Numbered from the stretch's first letter, positions 1 through 6,186 are shown. The stretch: DNA of 6,775 nucleotides from Methanobacterium sp. (GCA_021372715.1 JAJFTX010000095.1:1-6775), one strand, 5' to 3'. The notes: generated from the sequence alone by a model not told the origin. A program made the numbers and translations.

Positions 1-1
1 A

Positions 2-817
2 TACGATGCCCTGGAATTATTTTATTCCTATACTTCAAATAAAACTGTTAATAAAGGTATGTTCTTTATTGAAAAATTAAATCTATCTTTTATAGATGGT
101 TTAATCTATACCAACGAGGAAAGATTGAAAATTTTCACCAAAAAAACCAGGATCGAAAGAAGATTGCAGGGAAATATAATCATCCTGCATAACTATCCTG
201 AATTAGGACTAAACTCCGCCGATGAAAAAGAGGGAAAAAATAGCTTATATAAAGATAAAATCGTTTTTCAGTATAATGGCGGTGTAAAGGAAGATCGAAA
301 TCTTTTAAATATTTTAAAGGCCTTTAAAGAAATAGAAAATGATAAAATAATATTCTTGATTATAGGAAATCACCACACATCATATGGGGACGTTTTAAAA
401 GAATACGTAAAGGAGAATGGATTGGAAAATATGGTCGACTTCCATGACTTCGTTCCCCTCTCAGATCTTCTTGAAATCCTCCAAAAAACACAGGTAGGTT
501 TCGTACCCCTTCTAAAAGACAGCCTCAACAACTTAATACCTGAACCTAATAAGTTATACAATTACTTTGCAACCGAGAATCTGGCTGTGGTGGAGGATAC
601 ACCATATCTTAAAATGATAGTAAGTGATGAAAATCTGGGATTAACCTGTGACTTTTCAAATATATCAGAAATAAAAAGGAATATTATATGGATACTTGAA
701 AACCAAGATAAGGTTGAAATTATCATTAAACGAGCTCATCAAAAGTATTTAGACGAATATAACTGGAATAATCAGGAAAAAAATCTTATAAGATTATATG
801 AAAGCATTAATGAATAA
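2..817 (+). CDS. GT4-like glycosyltransferase, 5'-truncated by the window edge
   Basis: This is the C-terminal 271 residues of a GT-B fold glycosyltransferase that transfers a sugar from a nucleotide donor, probably onto a lipid-linked or surface glycan in the cytoplasm. The frame is open from base 2. The residues before the first ATG at 59 begin YDALELF, which resembles the YDAHEL segment between the two GT-B lobes, so that ATG is internal and the true start lies outside the window. The C-terminal donor lobe is recognisable: a YNGGVKEDRNLL strand-turn (the usual 'G...kGl..ll' region), an IIFLIIGN strand, the FVPLL strand, and PNKLYNYFATENLAVVED, which matches the usual PNKLFEYMA.G.PVV motif. 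The Glu usually present in the FEY position is Asn here (N187 counting from base 2), and the Glu eight residues earlier is also absent, so classical EX7E is missing. A second glycosyltransferase follows after 39 bp on the same strand, suggesting one transcript. Acceptor and donor cannot be told. Confidence 0.85.
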   Translation, partial: YDALELFYSYTSNKTVNKGMFFIEKLNLSFIDGLIYTNEERLKIFTKKTRIERRLQGNIIILHNYPELGLNSADEKEGKNSLYKDKIVFQYNGGVKEDRNLLNILKAFKEIENDKIIFLIIGNHHTSYGDVLKEYVKENGLENMVDFHDFVPLSDLLEILQKTQVGFVPLLKDSLNNLIPEPNKLYNYFATENLAVVEDTPYLKMIVSDENLGLTCDFSNISEIKRNIIWILENQDKVEIIIKRAHQKYLDEYNWNNQEKNLIRLYESINE

Positions 818-856
818 AAAAGCCTATGAGGACATAGTATAGCAGGATAAAAAAAA

Positions 857-2059
857 ATGAAAATTCTGATCCTATTAGATTCACTGGCAGTGGGAGGTGG
901 AGCAGAGCGAATATCCGCCACCCTAGGCGATGAACTAAGCCAGAAAGGAAATAATATTCAATACCTAACTTTCTGGGATAAGAATCCTAAATATAACTTT
1001 GAAGGCGAATATCATACACTGGACTGTCAAAACTCAAATAATAATATAATAAAACGGGGATATGATTTTTGGAAGAATTCCAGAAGCATAAAAAAATTGT
1101 GCAAAGAATTGGGAATAGAAACATTGATCTCGGTTGGTGAAAATGCCAATTTCCATGCGGTGTTAAGCAAAACACTTTTTGGAAATAGCTCACAAATAAT
1201 TATATCACAGCATATCAATCCTTTAATTCATATAAACAGCAAATTAAAAGTCCAGATGATTAATTTTTTCTATAATAGGGCAGATAAAACCGTTTGCGTG
1301 TCTAAAGAAATTGAAAAATTACTCAACAACAATTTCGACATAAAAAACACCACCACCATCTACAACATGATTGATATAGAAAAGATAAACAAATTATCCC
1401 AGGAATCAATAGTGGAAGCTGATGAAAAACTCATGAATAAAACTATAGAATCATTATTTAACTTCATCAACCTGGGAAGCTTATACCAGCAAAAGGGACA
1501 GTGGTTTCTCATCAGAAGCTTTCGGAAAGTGATAAAAAAGCATCCTGAAGCAAGATTATTTATCATGGGAGAAGGCCCATTAAAAGAAGAGCTGGAAAAT
1601 CTTATAAAAAAACTTGACCTGAAAAAGAACGTTTATCTTATGGGAAATAGAGAAAATGTTTTCCCCTACCTAAAAAATAGTGATTGTTTCGTTTTCAGTT
1701 CTCTCTGGGAAGGTTTTCCCATGACCATAATGGAAGCCCTATCCCTAAATCTTCCCATTATCTCAACAGACTGTATGACCGGCCCCCGGGAAGCCCTATG
1801 CCCTGAACTGAACCTGAAAGAGGAGATAACTTATCCATACTATGGAGAATACGGAATCCTCACCCACCCATTCACCAATGAACTAATATTCCAGGACATA
1901 GAAGAGGTTCCTCTGAACAGTTCAGAGGAATTAATAGCAGATTTGATGATAGAAATCATCGAAGACCCTAAAATAAGAGAAAAATATTCAAAAGGAAGTG
2001 AAATAGCCCAGAACTTCCATAAGGATAAAATAATAAAAAAATGGGAAACCATACTTTAG
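857..2059 (+). CDS. GT4 family glycosyltransferase (PglH/PglJ-like)
   Basis: A complete 400-residue retaining glycosyltransferase of family GT4, GT-B fold, expected to extend a lipid-linked oligosaccharide on the cytoplasmic side of the membrane. The N-terminal acceptor lobe opens with MKILILLDSL and the glycine-rich GGGAER motif at residues 13-18; H119 lies in SQHINP, a usual active-site neighbourhood. The donor lobe begins near residue 203 (FINLGSLYQQKG), contains LFIMGEGPLKEEL, and carries a full EX7E motif, WEGFPMTIMEAL, with E285 and E293. The following ISTDCMTGPREAL and YGEYGILT segments are typical of the clade containing bacterial PglH/PglJ and CapM-like enzymes. Length is normal. The ATG at 857 has a weak AGGAT ribosome-binding site eight bases upstream and sits at the end of a run of nine A. 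It lies 39 bp after the preceding transferase and 74 bp before the methyltransferase. The exact sugar is unknown. Confidence 0.92.
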   Translation: MKILILLDSLAVGGGAERISATLGDELSQKGNNIQYLTFWDKNPKYNFEGEYHTLDCQNSNNNIIKRGYDFWKNSRSIKKLCKELGIETLISVGENANFHAVLSKTLFGNSSQIIISQHINPLIHINSKLKVQMINFFYNRADKTVCVSKEIEKLLNNNFDIKNTTTIYNMIDIEKINKLSQESIVEADEKLMNKTIESLFNFINLGSLYQQKGQWFLIRSFRKVIKKHPEARLFIMGEGPLKEELENLIKKLDLKKNVYLMGNRENVFPYLKNSDCFVFSSLWEGFPMTIMEALSLNLPIISTDCMTGPREALCPELNLKEEITYPYYGEYGILTHPFTNELIFQDIEEVPLNSSEELIADLMIEIIEDPKIREKYSKGSEIAQNFHKDKIIKKWETIL

Positions 2060-2096
2060 ATGAATTTTAATAAGTACATTAAATTGTAATTACGAG

Positions 2097-2105
2097 TATA
2101 AATAA
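2097..2105 (+). promoter_or_regulatory. Possible TATA box before the methyltransferase
   Basis: TATAAATAA stands in the 74 bp gap between the GT4 gene and the methyltransferase and resembles an archaeal TATA box. Standard spacing would place transcription start near 2124-2128, on top of the ribosome-binding site, so the box may simply be AT-rich spacer. The methyltransferase may equally be transcribed from upstream. Confidence 0.25.
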
Positions 2106-2120
2106 CATTTTCAGATAATC

Positions 2121-2125
2121 AGGTG
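2121..2125 (+). promoter_or_regulatory. Ribosome-binding site of the methyltransferase
   Basis: AGGTG lies eight bases upstream of the ATG at 2134 and pairs with the archaeal 16S rRNA tail (GGAGGTGAT complement). It fixes the start at 2134. Confidence 0.6.
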
Positions 2126-2133
2126 CTAATCCT

Positions 2134-2799
2134 ATGTGTCATCCCAGCTGTATAGTTTTTGGAGCTATTAACTTAAAAAAGGAAGATGTAGAAGGTAAAA
2201 AAGTAATTGAAATAGGATCATACGATGTAAACGGTAGTATCCGTTCCATAATCGAGTCTTTAAATCCCGCAGAGTACATGGGGGTTGATTTAGAGGAAGG
2301 TCCTGGTGTTGACCGGGTCTGCTGTGCTGAGGAAATTATAAATTGTTTTCATGAAGAGGCTTTTGATGTGGTGATATCCACAGAGATGATAGAACATGTC
2401 AAAGATTGGAGAAAGGTAATTTCTAATATTAAGAAAATCTGTAAACCAGGGGGGATAATTCTCCTTACCACCCGTTCCTATGGTTTTCCTTTTCATCCCA
2501 GCCCCACAGATTTCTGGCGGTTTGAATATGAAGATATGGAAAGTATTTTCTCTGACTGTGAAATACTGGTTTTGGAGAAAGACAGAGAATTTCCTGGAGT
2601 TTTCATTAAAGTAAGAAAACCATTCAGATGGAAAGAAAAAGATCTTTCACATCACATGCTTTACAGTATGATCACCAATCGAAAGGAAACTGAAATAACA
2701 GATAAAAATTATAAAAACTGGCATTTCCGTAAGATCTATTGGAAAGAAAAAATAAAAATATCATCTGTAAACTTATTACGATTTTTTAGGTTTATTTAA
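2134..2799 (+). CDS. Class I SAM-dependent methyltransferase (Methyltransf_11 type)
   Basis: A complete 221-residue Rossmann-fold methyltransferase using S-adenosylmethionine. SAM-binding motif I is VIEIGSYDVNGSIR (residues 24-37), motif II ends at D52 in YMGVDLEEG, D78 starts the FDVVISTEMIEHV strand and helix, and KICKPGGIILLTTRS (101-115) is the usual post-motif loop and strand. A HPSPTDFWRF segment (121-130) resembles the substrate-side H.yP.DfWR signature of methyltransferases found in surface polysaccharide clusters. The N terminus, MCHPSC, precedes the SAM domain. No signal peptide or membrane helix is seen, so it should be cytoplasmic. The start is backed by AGGTG at 2121-2125, eight bases from the ATG. 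Its position behind two glycosyltransferases suggests O-methylation of a sugar or sugar precursor. That is inference; another small acceptor is possible. The C-terminal 40 residues are basic and lysine-rich. Confidence 0.9.
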   Translation: MCHPSCIVFGAINLKKEDVEGKKVIEIGSYDVNGSIRSIIESLNPAEYMGVDLEEGPGVDRVCCAEEIINCFHEEAFDVVISTEMIEHVKDWRKVISNIKKICKPGGIILLTTRSYGFPFHPSPTDFWRFEYEDMESIFSDCEILVLEKDREFPGVFIKVRKPFRWKEKDLSHHMLYSMITNRKETEITDKNYKNWHFRKIYWKEKIKISSVNLLRFFRFI

Positions 2800-2817
2800 A
2801 TTCTTATTGCCATATCC

Positions 2818-2832
2818 ATCTTTATTTTAATT
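2818..2832 (+). terminator. Possible oligo-T terminator in the convergent gap
   Basis: The 45 bp gap between the convergent methyltransferase and flippase genes holds a T-rich tract on the + strand (TCTTTATTTTAATT). Archaeal termination often uses such tracts without a strong hairpin. No stable stem is seen, so this is a weak call based mainly on its place after a stop codon. Confidence 0.25.
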
Positions 2833-2844
2833 AATTATTAGTTA

Positions 2845-4095
2845 TCATAATTTCAGCATTTTAAACATTACAAACAAACTCCCTAGGAAATAACTGATAA
2901 TCCAGGCATACCCCACTCCTAATATACCAAATTTGACCATTAAAAAATAGCTTAAACCCACTAATAGGGCGAATATAAGAAAACTGATTATAATCAGGTC
3001 TTTTATATTTTTACGAACTTTTTCTATGGAGAAATAAACCTGACAGATGGAATAGAAAAAGCTGGATATTATCATAACTCTTAAAAGTTCCAGTCCCTCA
3101 GTATAATCTTTCCCGAATAATCCCAGAATATACCCTCCAAAAACGAATATGAACAGGGCTAGAGGAACCAGAATAGAAAAAATGGCCAACAATGATTTTA
3201 TAGTGTTTTTTCTTAATGATTCACCATGACTCCCCTCTACAAAGAGTGATGTGCTGAATGCTGCAGACACCATGAAAAGAAAGGAAGCTATGGTATATGC
3301 AATATAATAATATGCTGTTTGATTACTTCCCAGGACATTCAGGACAAGTATAGGTAATAAATAAATGGGAATGGTGATAAATAGTGAAAAGAAATAATTT
3401 CCAGCTGAAAAATGTAAAGATTCCCTAAGAAAATTCTTATCAATTCTTAAAATTCTCTCATCCGACGATTTTTCTATTATTCTATAAAGAATTATAAAGG
3501 AGAAGATTATTGCTATAACAGAAGATATACCAAACGAAAAGAATATTCCCAGTGTTCCTAAAAATGGCAGTAAAACCAGTAATACACGTAGATTCATCAA
3601 TAAACTCTGAAATAAATAATATTTACTCTTTCTATATGCTATGAATGCATTAGCTGTGGGTGTGGTTAACGAAAACGCTACCAAAGATATGAAAAAGGCA
3701 AAAAGATTATTCTTAATCAACACTAAATCTGGAGACCACATATCAATCCCCAGAATGAAAATAATACCAAAAAGAATGGTTGCTATCATAATCACTATTG
3801 ATGATGTGGTTAACATGGTGAATTTGTTCCTTTCAGGGAAAAATCGTATAATAGACTGATCAAGGCCTAAAAATGAAATTATAGCGATTAATCCTACGAC
3901 TGATATTAAAGCAGTGTTTAAACCAACTTCCTGTTGATTATAAACCCTAGCAGCAATTATCCAAAAAATAAAACCAAAAATGGCACCAGAAATCAGAGTT
4001 AAAAGTATATAAAAAGAGTTACGATATAGAGGATCTTGTAGATGTGACTTAAATTCTTTTAAATTCCGGGGAATAGTTAAATCCACAAAAATCAC
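2845..4095 (-). CDS. Polysaccharide flippase, MOP/PST (Wzx-like) membrane protein
   Basis: A 416-residue integral membrane protein with about twelve hydrophobic helices, the layout of the MOP-superfamily PST/Wzx flippases that move lipid-linked glycans across the cytoplasmic membrane. After a short cytoplasmic N terminus, helix 1 begins near residue 28 (YILLTLISGAIFGFIFWIIA); the following AARVYNQQEVGLNTALIS and SFLGLDQSIIRFFPE segments are hallmarks of archaeal PST transporters. Further helices are near residues 93-117, 127-150, 163-203, 231-280, 305-325, 343-358 and 370-412. Length is at the short end of the usual range. The GTG at 4095 lacks a clear ribosome-binding site. An in-frame GTG at 4086 has GTGAT four bases upstream, so the true start may be three codons later. 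It lies 26 bp behind the DUF2304 gene and is probably the last gene of the GT2-DUF2304-flippase operon. The transported glycan is unknown. Confidence 0.9.
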   Translation of the reverse strand: MIFVDLTIPRNLKEFKSHLQDPLYRNSFYILLTLISGAIFGFIFWIIAARVYNQQEVGLNTALISVVGLIAIISFLGLDQSIIRFFPERNKFTMLTTSSIVIMIATILFGIIFILGIDMWSPDLVLIKNNLFAFFISLVAFSLTTPTANAFIAYRKSKYYLFQSLLMNLRVLLVLLPFLGTLGIFFSFGISSVIAIIFSFIILYRIIEKSSDERILRIDKNFLRESLHFSAGNYFFSLFITIPIYLLPILVLNVLGSNQTAYYYIAYTIASFLFMVSAAFSTSLFVEGSHGESLRKNTIKSLLAIFSILVPLALFIFVFGGYILGLFGKDYTEGLELLRVMIISSFFYSICQVYFSIEKVRKNIKDLIIISFLIFALLVGLSYFLMVKFGILGVGYAWIISYFLGSLFVMFKMLKL

Positions 4096-4121
4096 TCTAT
4101 TTATTTTAAAAAGGAAATCTA

Positions 4122-4496
4122 TTATTTACTATTATCTTCTTCATCCTCTTTACTTTCTATATCCCTATTTTCTCTCATCAGAGCTATCTCCCGAACCAGA
4201 TGGGTTATCTCCTGTTCCATATTTTCTAGGGTATTGTATATCCGAAAAATAAGATAAAAACTACCAATAAGCCCTAATATCAATACTACATCCAATCCCC
4301 GACCTATACCTGTTAAACTGGCAAAGTATCCTGTGGCAAGGGGATCTAAGGAAAGACCTATGAGAATAACCCAGATGATGCTCCATACAAAAAGCATTCC
4401 CAAAGACATTTTACTATCTCTGAACCTTAAAAATGAATAAATTATTCCTATTATTCCAATAATAATCCCTATATATTGATATAACATCATTGCCAT
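4122..4496 (-). CDS. DUF2304 family small membrane protein
   Basis: A 124-residue protein with three predicted membrane helices at about residues 6-21, 32-50 and 67-86. They are followed by an amphipathic, probably coiled-coil stretch (88-110, NTLENMEQEITHLVREIALM) and a strongly acidic, hydrophilic tail. The LFVWSIIWVILIGLSLDP segment, GIGRGLDVVL motif and LVREIAL coil are the signature pattern of DUF2304. Family members are often found beside GT2 sugar transferases in archaea and bacteria, and their biochemical role is not established to my knowledge. Here it lies 49 bp downstream of a GT2 enzyme that has no membrane segment of its own, which suggests a membrane anchor or regulatory partner (inference). 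The ATG at 4496 has AAGGGG seven bases upstream; ATG codons at 4490 and 4487 are weaker alternatives. Confidence 0.9.
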   Translation of the reverse strand: MAMMLYQYIGIIIGIIGIIYSFLRFRDSKMSLGMLFVWSIIWVILIGLSLDPLATGYFASLTGIGRGLDVVLILGLIGSFYLIFRIYNTLENMEQEITHLVREIALMRENRDIESKEDEEDNSK

Positions 4497-4503
4497 TTTT
4501 TAA

Positions 4504-4509
4504 CCCCTT
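4504..4509 (-). promoter_or_regulatory. Ribosome-binding site of the DUF2304 gene
   Basis: AAGGGG on the minus strand, seven bases before the ATG at 4496, supports this start over the nearby in-frame ATGs at 4490 and 4487. Confidence 0.5.
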
Positions 4510-4545
4510 AATGTTTCCGAATAAATCTATTACGATTATTTTTAT

Positions 4546-5280
4546 TTACTTTAATACATACCTAATCATTCTCACCAATATCTTAAGGCCTACTTTAAGA
4601 TTAGTCCCCTTAGAAAGAGCATAATCCGTGTATATAGTTTCTATGGGAACTTCTTCCATTTTAAGTTCCTTATGTTTGATCTCTCTGATTATTTCAGATG
4701 AAATACCGTATTCTCTCGATTCTACATCCAATGCTATGGCTGCTTTCCTGTTAAATGCTCTTAAACCTGACTGTGAATCTTTAACCCTGGATCCGTAAAA
4801 TATCCAGGTGATGAGGTTCATCAACTGATTGGAAATCTTTTTCACAGGGGGCATGTCATTAAATTCTCTAGACCCAATTACCACATCTGCACGTCCCTGT
4901 ATAATGGGCTGACATACCGGCAGGATGTCATCAGGATTATGTTGTCCATCAGCGTCAAAAGTCACCAGAATATCTGCTTTTTTCTGTAAACACGCTTCTA
5001 TGCCTGTTTTTAGTGTAGCACCCAATCCTCTGTTTATTGGGTGGTGGTAAAGATATCCTCTTCCGGGGTTTTCTTTTATAATAGCTTTTGCTATCCTATA
5101 GGTTTCGTCTGTGGAGCCATCATCTACAATAACTATTTTCAAACCTTTTTTAAAGAGTTCCTTTAAAACTTTCCCCAGAATATTCTCTTCATTATAGGCA
5201 GGTACTATAACCCAAATCTCCTGATCAGATTGTGCAAACAATTGGGGTGAATTTTGTTTCTTTTGATTTTTTTTTTGCAA
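4546..5280 (-). CDS. GT2 glycosyltransferase, dolichyl-phosphate sugar synthase-like
   Basis: A complete 244-residue GT-A fold family 2 glycosyltransferase. By family it should transfer mannose or glucose from a nucleotide sugar to polyprenyl (dolichyl) phosphate at the inner membrane face. Motifs appear in order: VPAYNEE (26-32), VDDGSTD (52-58, nucleotide binding), NRGLGATLKTGI (83-94), the metal-binding DADGQ (109-113), IGSRE (135-139), QSGLRAFNR (170-178) and EYGISSEI (190-197), ending with the SKGTNLKVG segment. There are no C-terminal membrane helices, unlike longer synthases with a GtrA-like domain, so a separate partner may be needed; the DUF2304 gene 49 bp downstream is the candidate. 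The start is TTG at 5280, supported by GGAG seven bases upstream; no ATG occurs before residue 143. The first 20 residues are a Lys/Gln/Asn-rich tail partly encoded by a run of ten A. It is probably first in the operon with DUF2304 and the flippase. Confidence 0.93.
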   Translation of the reverse strand: MQKKNQKKQNSPQLFAQSDQEIWVIVPAYNEENILGKVLKELFKKGLKIVIVDDGSTDETYRIAKAIIKENPGRGYLYHHPINRGLGATLKTGIEACLQKKADILVTFDADGQHNPDDILPVCQPIIQGRADVVIGSREFNDMPPVKKISNQLMNLITWIFYGSRVKDSQSGLRAFNRKAAIALDVESREYGISSEIIREIKHKELKMEEVPIETIYTDYALSKGTNLKVGLKILVRMIRYVLK

Positions 5281-5287
5281 ATGAATT

Positions 5288-5291
5288 CTCC
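5288..5291 (-). promoter_or_regulatory. Ribosome-binding site fixing a TTG start for GT2
   Basis: GGAG on the minus strand lies seven bases before the TTG at 5280. No in-frame ATG or GTG occurs between the site and the catalytic domain, so this site decides the unusual start codon. Confidence 0.6.
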
Positions 5292-5324
5292 AAAAGATTA
5301 ATCTATCACCATTTATTATTGTCC

Positions 5325-5339
5325 ATTTATTTAATAAAT
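5325..5339 (-). promoter_or_regulatory. AT-rich inverted repeat / TATA-like element before the GT2 operon
   Basis: In the 94 bp gap between the flavoprotein and the GT2 gene, ATTTATT and AATAAAT form perfect 7-base arms around one base. The minus-strand reading, ATTTATTAAATAAAT, also resembles an archaeal TATA region, about 45-59 bases before the GT2 start. It could be the core promoter, a regulator site, or a chance AT palindrome. Confidence 0.3.
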
Positions 5340-5374
5340 CTGTTTAATTATAAGATTTGAATATATTATTATGA

Positions 5375-5962
5375 TTAATCGGAATTCAACCGTATGGTGA
5401 GTTCAGCCACTCTTTTTCCCAGATTTTTAGCAGTTACAATTCCATGTTCATCATGTTCAGCCTCCAAAGCAGCCCCACTTACTCCAGTTCCACCGTAATG
5501 AGCCATAGGTGCACCATCACCTACGATAATGGCATCCTGGATCAGTAGATATTCGTGTATTGCGGAGATAGTTGTCTCCTGGCCACCGTTTCTTGACGCT
5601 CCAACACTTATTGCTCCAGCCACTACATTTTTAAGTTTAAAGTCTGCTCTTAAGGGCCTGGTGCGGTCCATGAATATTTTCAACTGAGATGTGACGTTCC
5701 CAAAGTAAACTGGGCTGCCTATTATTAATCCCTGTGCTTCCTGGAGTTCATCGTTTATTTTACGCATATCATCATAAATAGCACATTCACCCGTGCTCTT
5801 ACATATATCACAGGCTATACATGGTTCAATATCAACTTTTGACAGATTTATCACATCCGTATCTACACCTAATTCCTCTGCAGCTTTTAATGCTTTATCA
5901 ATCAGCACTTCTGTATTACTTCCCTTTCTAGGGCTTCCTACTATTCCAATTATTTTTACCAT
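5375..5962 (-). CDS. Iron-sulfur flavoprotein (Isf-type, NADPH-dependent FMN reductase family)
   Basis: A 195-residue cytoplasmic flavodoxin-fold protein. IVGSPRKGSNTEVL (residues 7-20) is the FMN phosphate loop, GSPVYFGNVTSQLK the second flavin contact, and SVGASRNGGQETT the third. The cysteines C48, C51, C54 and C60 (CIACDICKSTGEC) give CX2CX2CX5C, the compact [4Fe-4S] motif of methanogen iron-sulfur flavoprotein, and length matches that family (about 190 residues). The characterised Methanosarcina enzyme takes electrons from ferredoxin and can reduce oxygen or peroxide; whether this paralogue does so is inference. The ATG at 5962 puts the start just before the first beta strand and has GGGT nine bases upstream. 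An ATG at 5971 and a TTG at 5995 are in frame, but the TTG would lie close to or ahead of the predicted transcription start. It is 94 bp upstream of the GT2 gene and probably a separate function from glycan synthesis. Confidence 0.9.
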   Translation of the reverse strand: MVKIIGIVGSPRKGSNTEVLIDKALKAAEELGVDTDVINLSKVDIEPCIACDICKSTGECAIYDDMRKINDELQEAQGLIIGSPVYFGNVTSQLKIFMDRTRPLRADFKLKNVVAGAISVGASRNGGQETTISAIHEYLLIQDAIIVGDGAPMAHYGGTGVSGAALEAEHDEHGIVTAKNLGKRVAELTIRLNSD

Positions 5963-5999
5963 ATTAATCATACCCAGATAAAGTATTGAACTCAAAATA

Positions 6000-6016
6000 A
6001 TATTATCAAATAATAT
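6000..6016. repeat. Short inverted repeat overlapping the flavoprotein promoter
   Basis: ATATTAT and ATAATAT are perfect 7-base arms around a CAA loop. The site covers the end of the candidate TATA box and the stretch before the expected transcription start, where a repressor could act. All arm bases are A or T, so chance is likely enough to keep confidence low. Confidence 0.3.
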
Positions 6017-6021
6017 ATTTT
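6011..6021 (-). promoter_or_regulatory. Candidate BRE/TATA promoter of the flavoprotein gene
   Basis: The minus strand reads GGGGAAAATATATTA, a purine-rich BRE-like stretch followed by ATATATTA, the layout of an archaeal core promoter. Transcription would start near 5985-5990, giving a leader of about 25 bases to the ATG at 5962. It overlaps one arm of an inverted repeat at 6000-6016. Confidence 0.4.
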
Positions 6022-6024
6022 CCC

Positions 6025-6183
6025 CAGTACTTTAAAAATATCATAAAAAATATCAATTTTTACTTCGGTAAGTTAAAAATATTAAAAAATATCAATAAAT
6101 TCTCTCAGGTATCTTAAAAAAAATAAATAATTCTCTCAGTTACTATAAAAATCTTTTAAAAAAAATATCTGTAATCTAAAAAA
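6025..6183. repeat. Five degenerate copies of a short element in the divergent intergenic region
   Basis: The region between the flavoprotein and the MnmC-like gene has five related 15-mers on the + strand: CAGTACTTTAAAAAT (6025), CGGTAAGTTAAAAAT (6066), CAGGTATCTTAAAAA (6106), CAGTTACTATAAAAA (6137) and CTGTAATCTAAAAAA (6169). Spacings are 41, 40, 31 and 32 bp. The flanks also repeat: AATTCTCTCAG is perfect at 6098-6108 and 6129-6139, and AAAAAATATCAAT is perfect at 6045-6057 and 6084-6096. This suggests decayed tandem duplication or repeated protein-binding sites. Spacing is irregular and copies diverge too much for a CRISPR array. No gene is seen in this region. Confidence 0.5.
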
Positions 6184-6186
6184 AAT

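Noticed and set aside
370..561. Minus-strand open frame of 63 codons inside the first glycosyltransferase
   Set aside because: Antisense shadow of a clear GT gene; composition is Ser/Arg-rich and it shows no recognisable domain.
818..856. Separate promoter or small gene between the two glycosyltransferases
   Set aside because: The 39 bp gap shows no TATA-like box and only a trivial ATG-AGG-ACA-TAG frame; read-through from upstream is simpler.
987..1218. Two overlapping minus-strand open frames inside the GT4 gene
   Set aside because: They lie opposite conserved GT4 coding sequence and show no motif or ribosome-binding site.
3641..3859. Plus-strand open frame of 72 codons within the flippase
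   Set aside because: Opposite the membrane-helix coding region of the flippase; no independent evidence of coding.
5793..5981. Plus-strand open frame opposite the start of the flavoprotein gene
   Set aside because: It overlaps the FMN loop and cysteine motif coding sequence, which are clearly real on the minus strand.
5963..5995. TTG at 5995 as the flavoprotein start
   Set aside because: It would add eleven residues not typical of the fold, lacks a ribosome-binding site, and falls close to or upstream of the predicted transcription start.
6025..6183. CRISPR array considered for the spaced repeats
   Set aside because: Copies are only about 15 bp, diverge strongly, vary in spacing (31-41 bp), and the between-repeat sequence is itself partly repeated AT-rich DNA.
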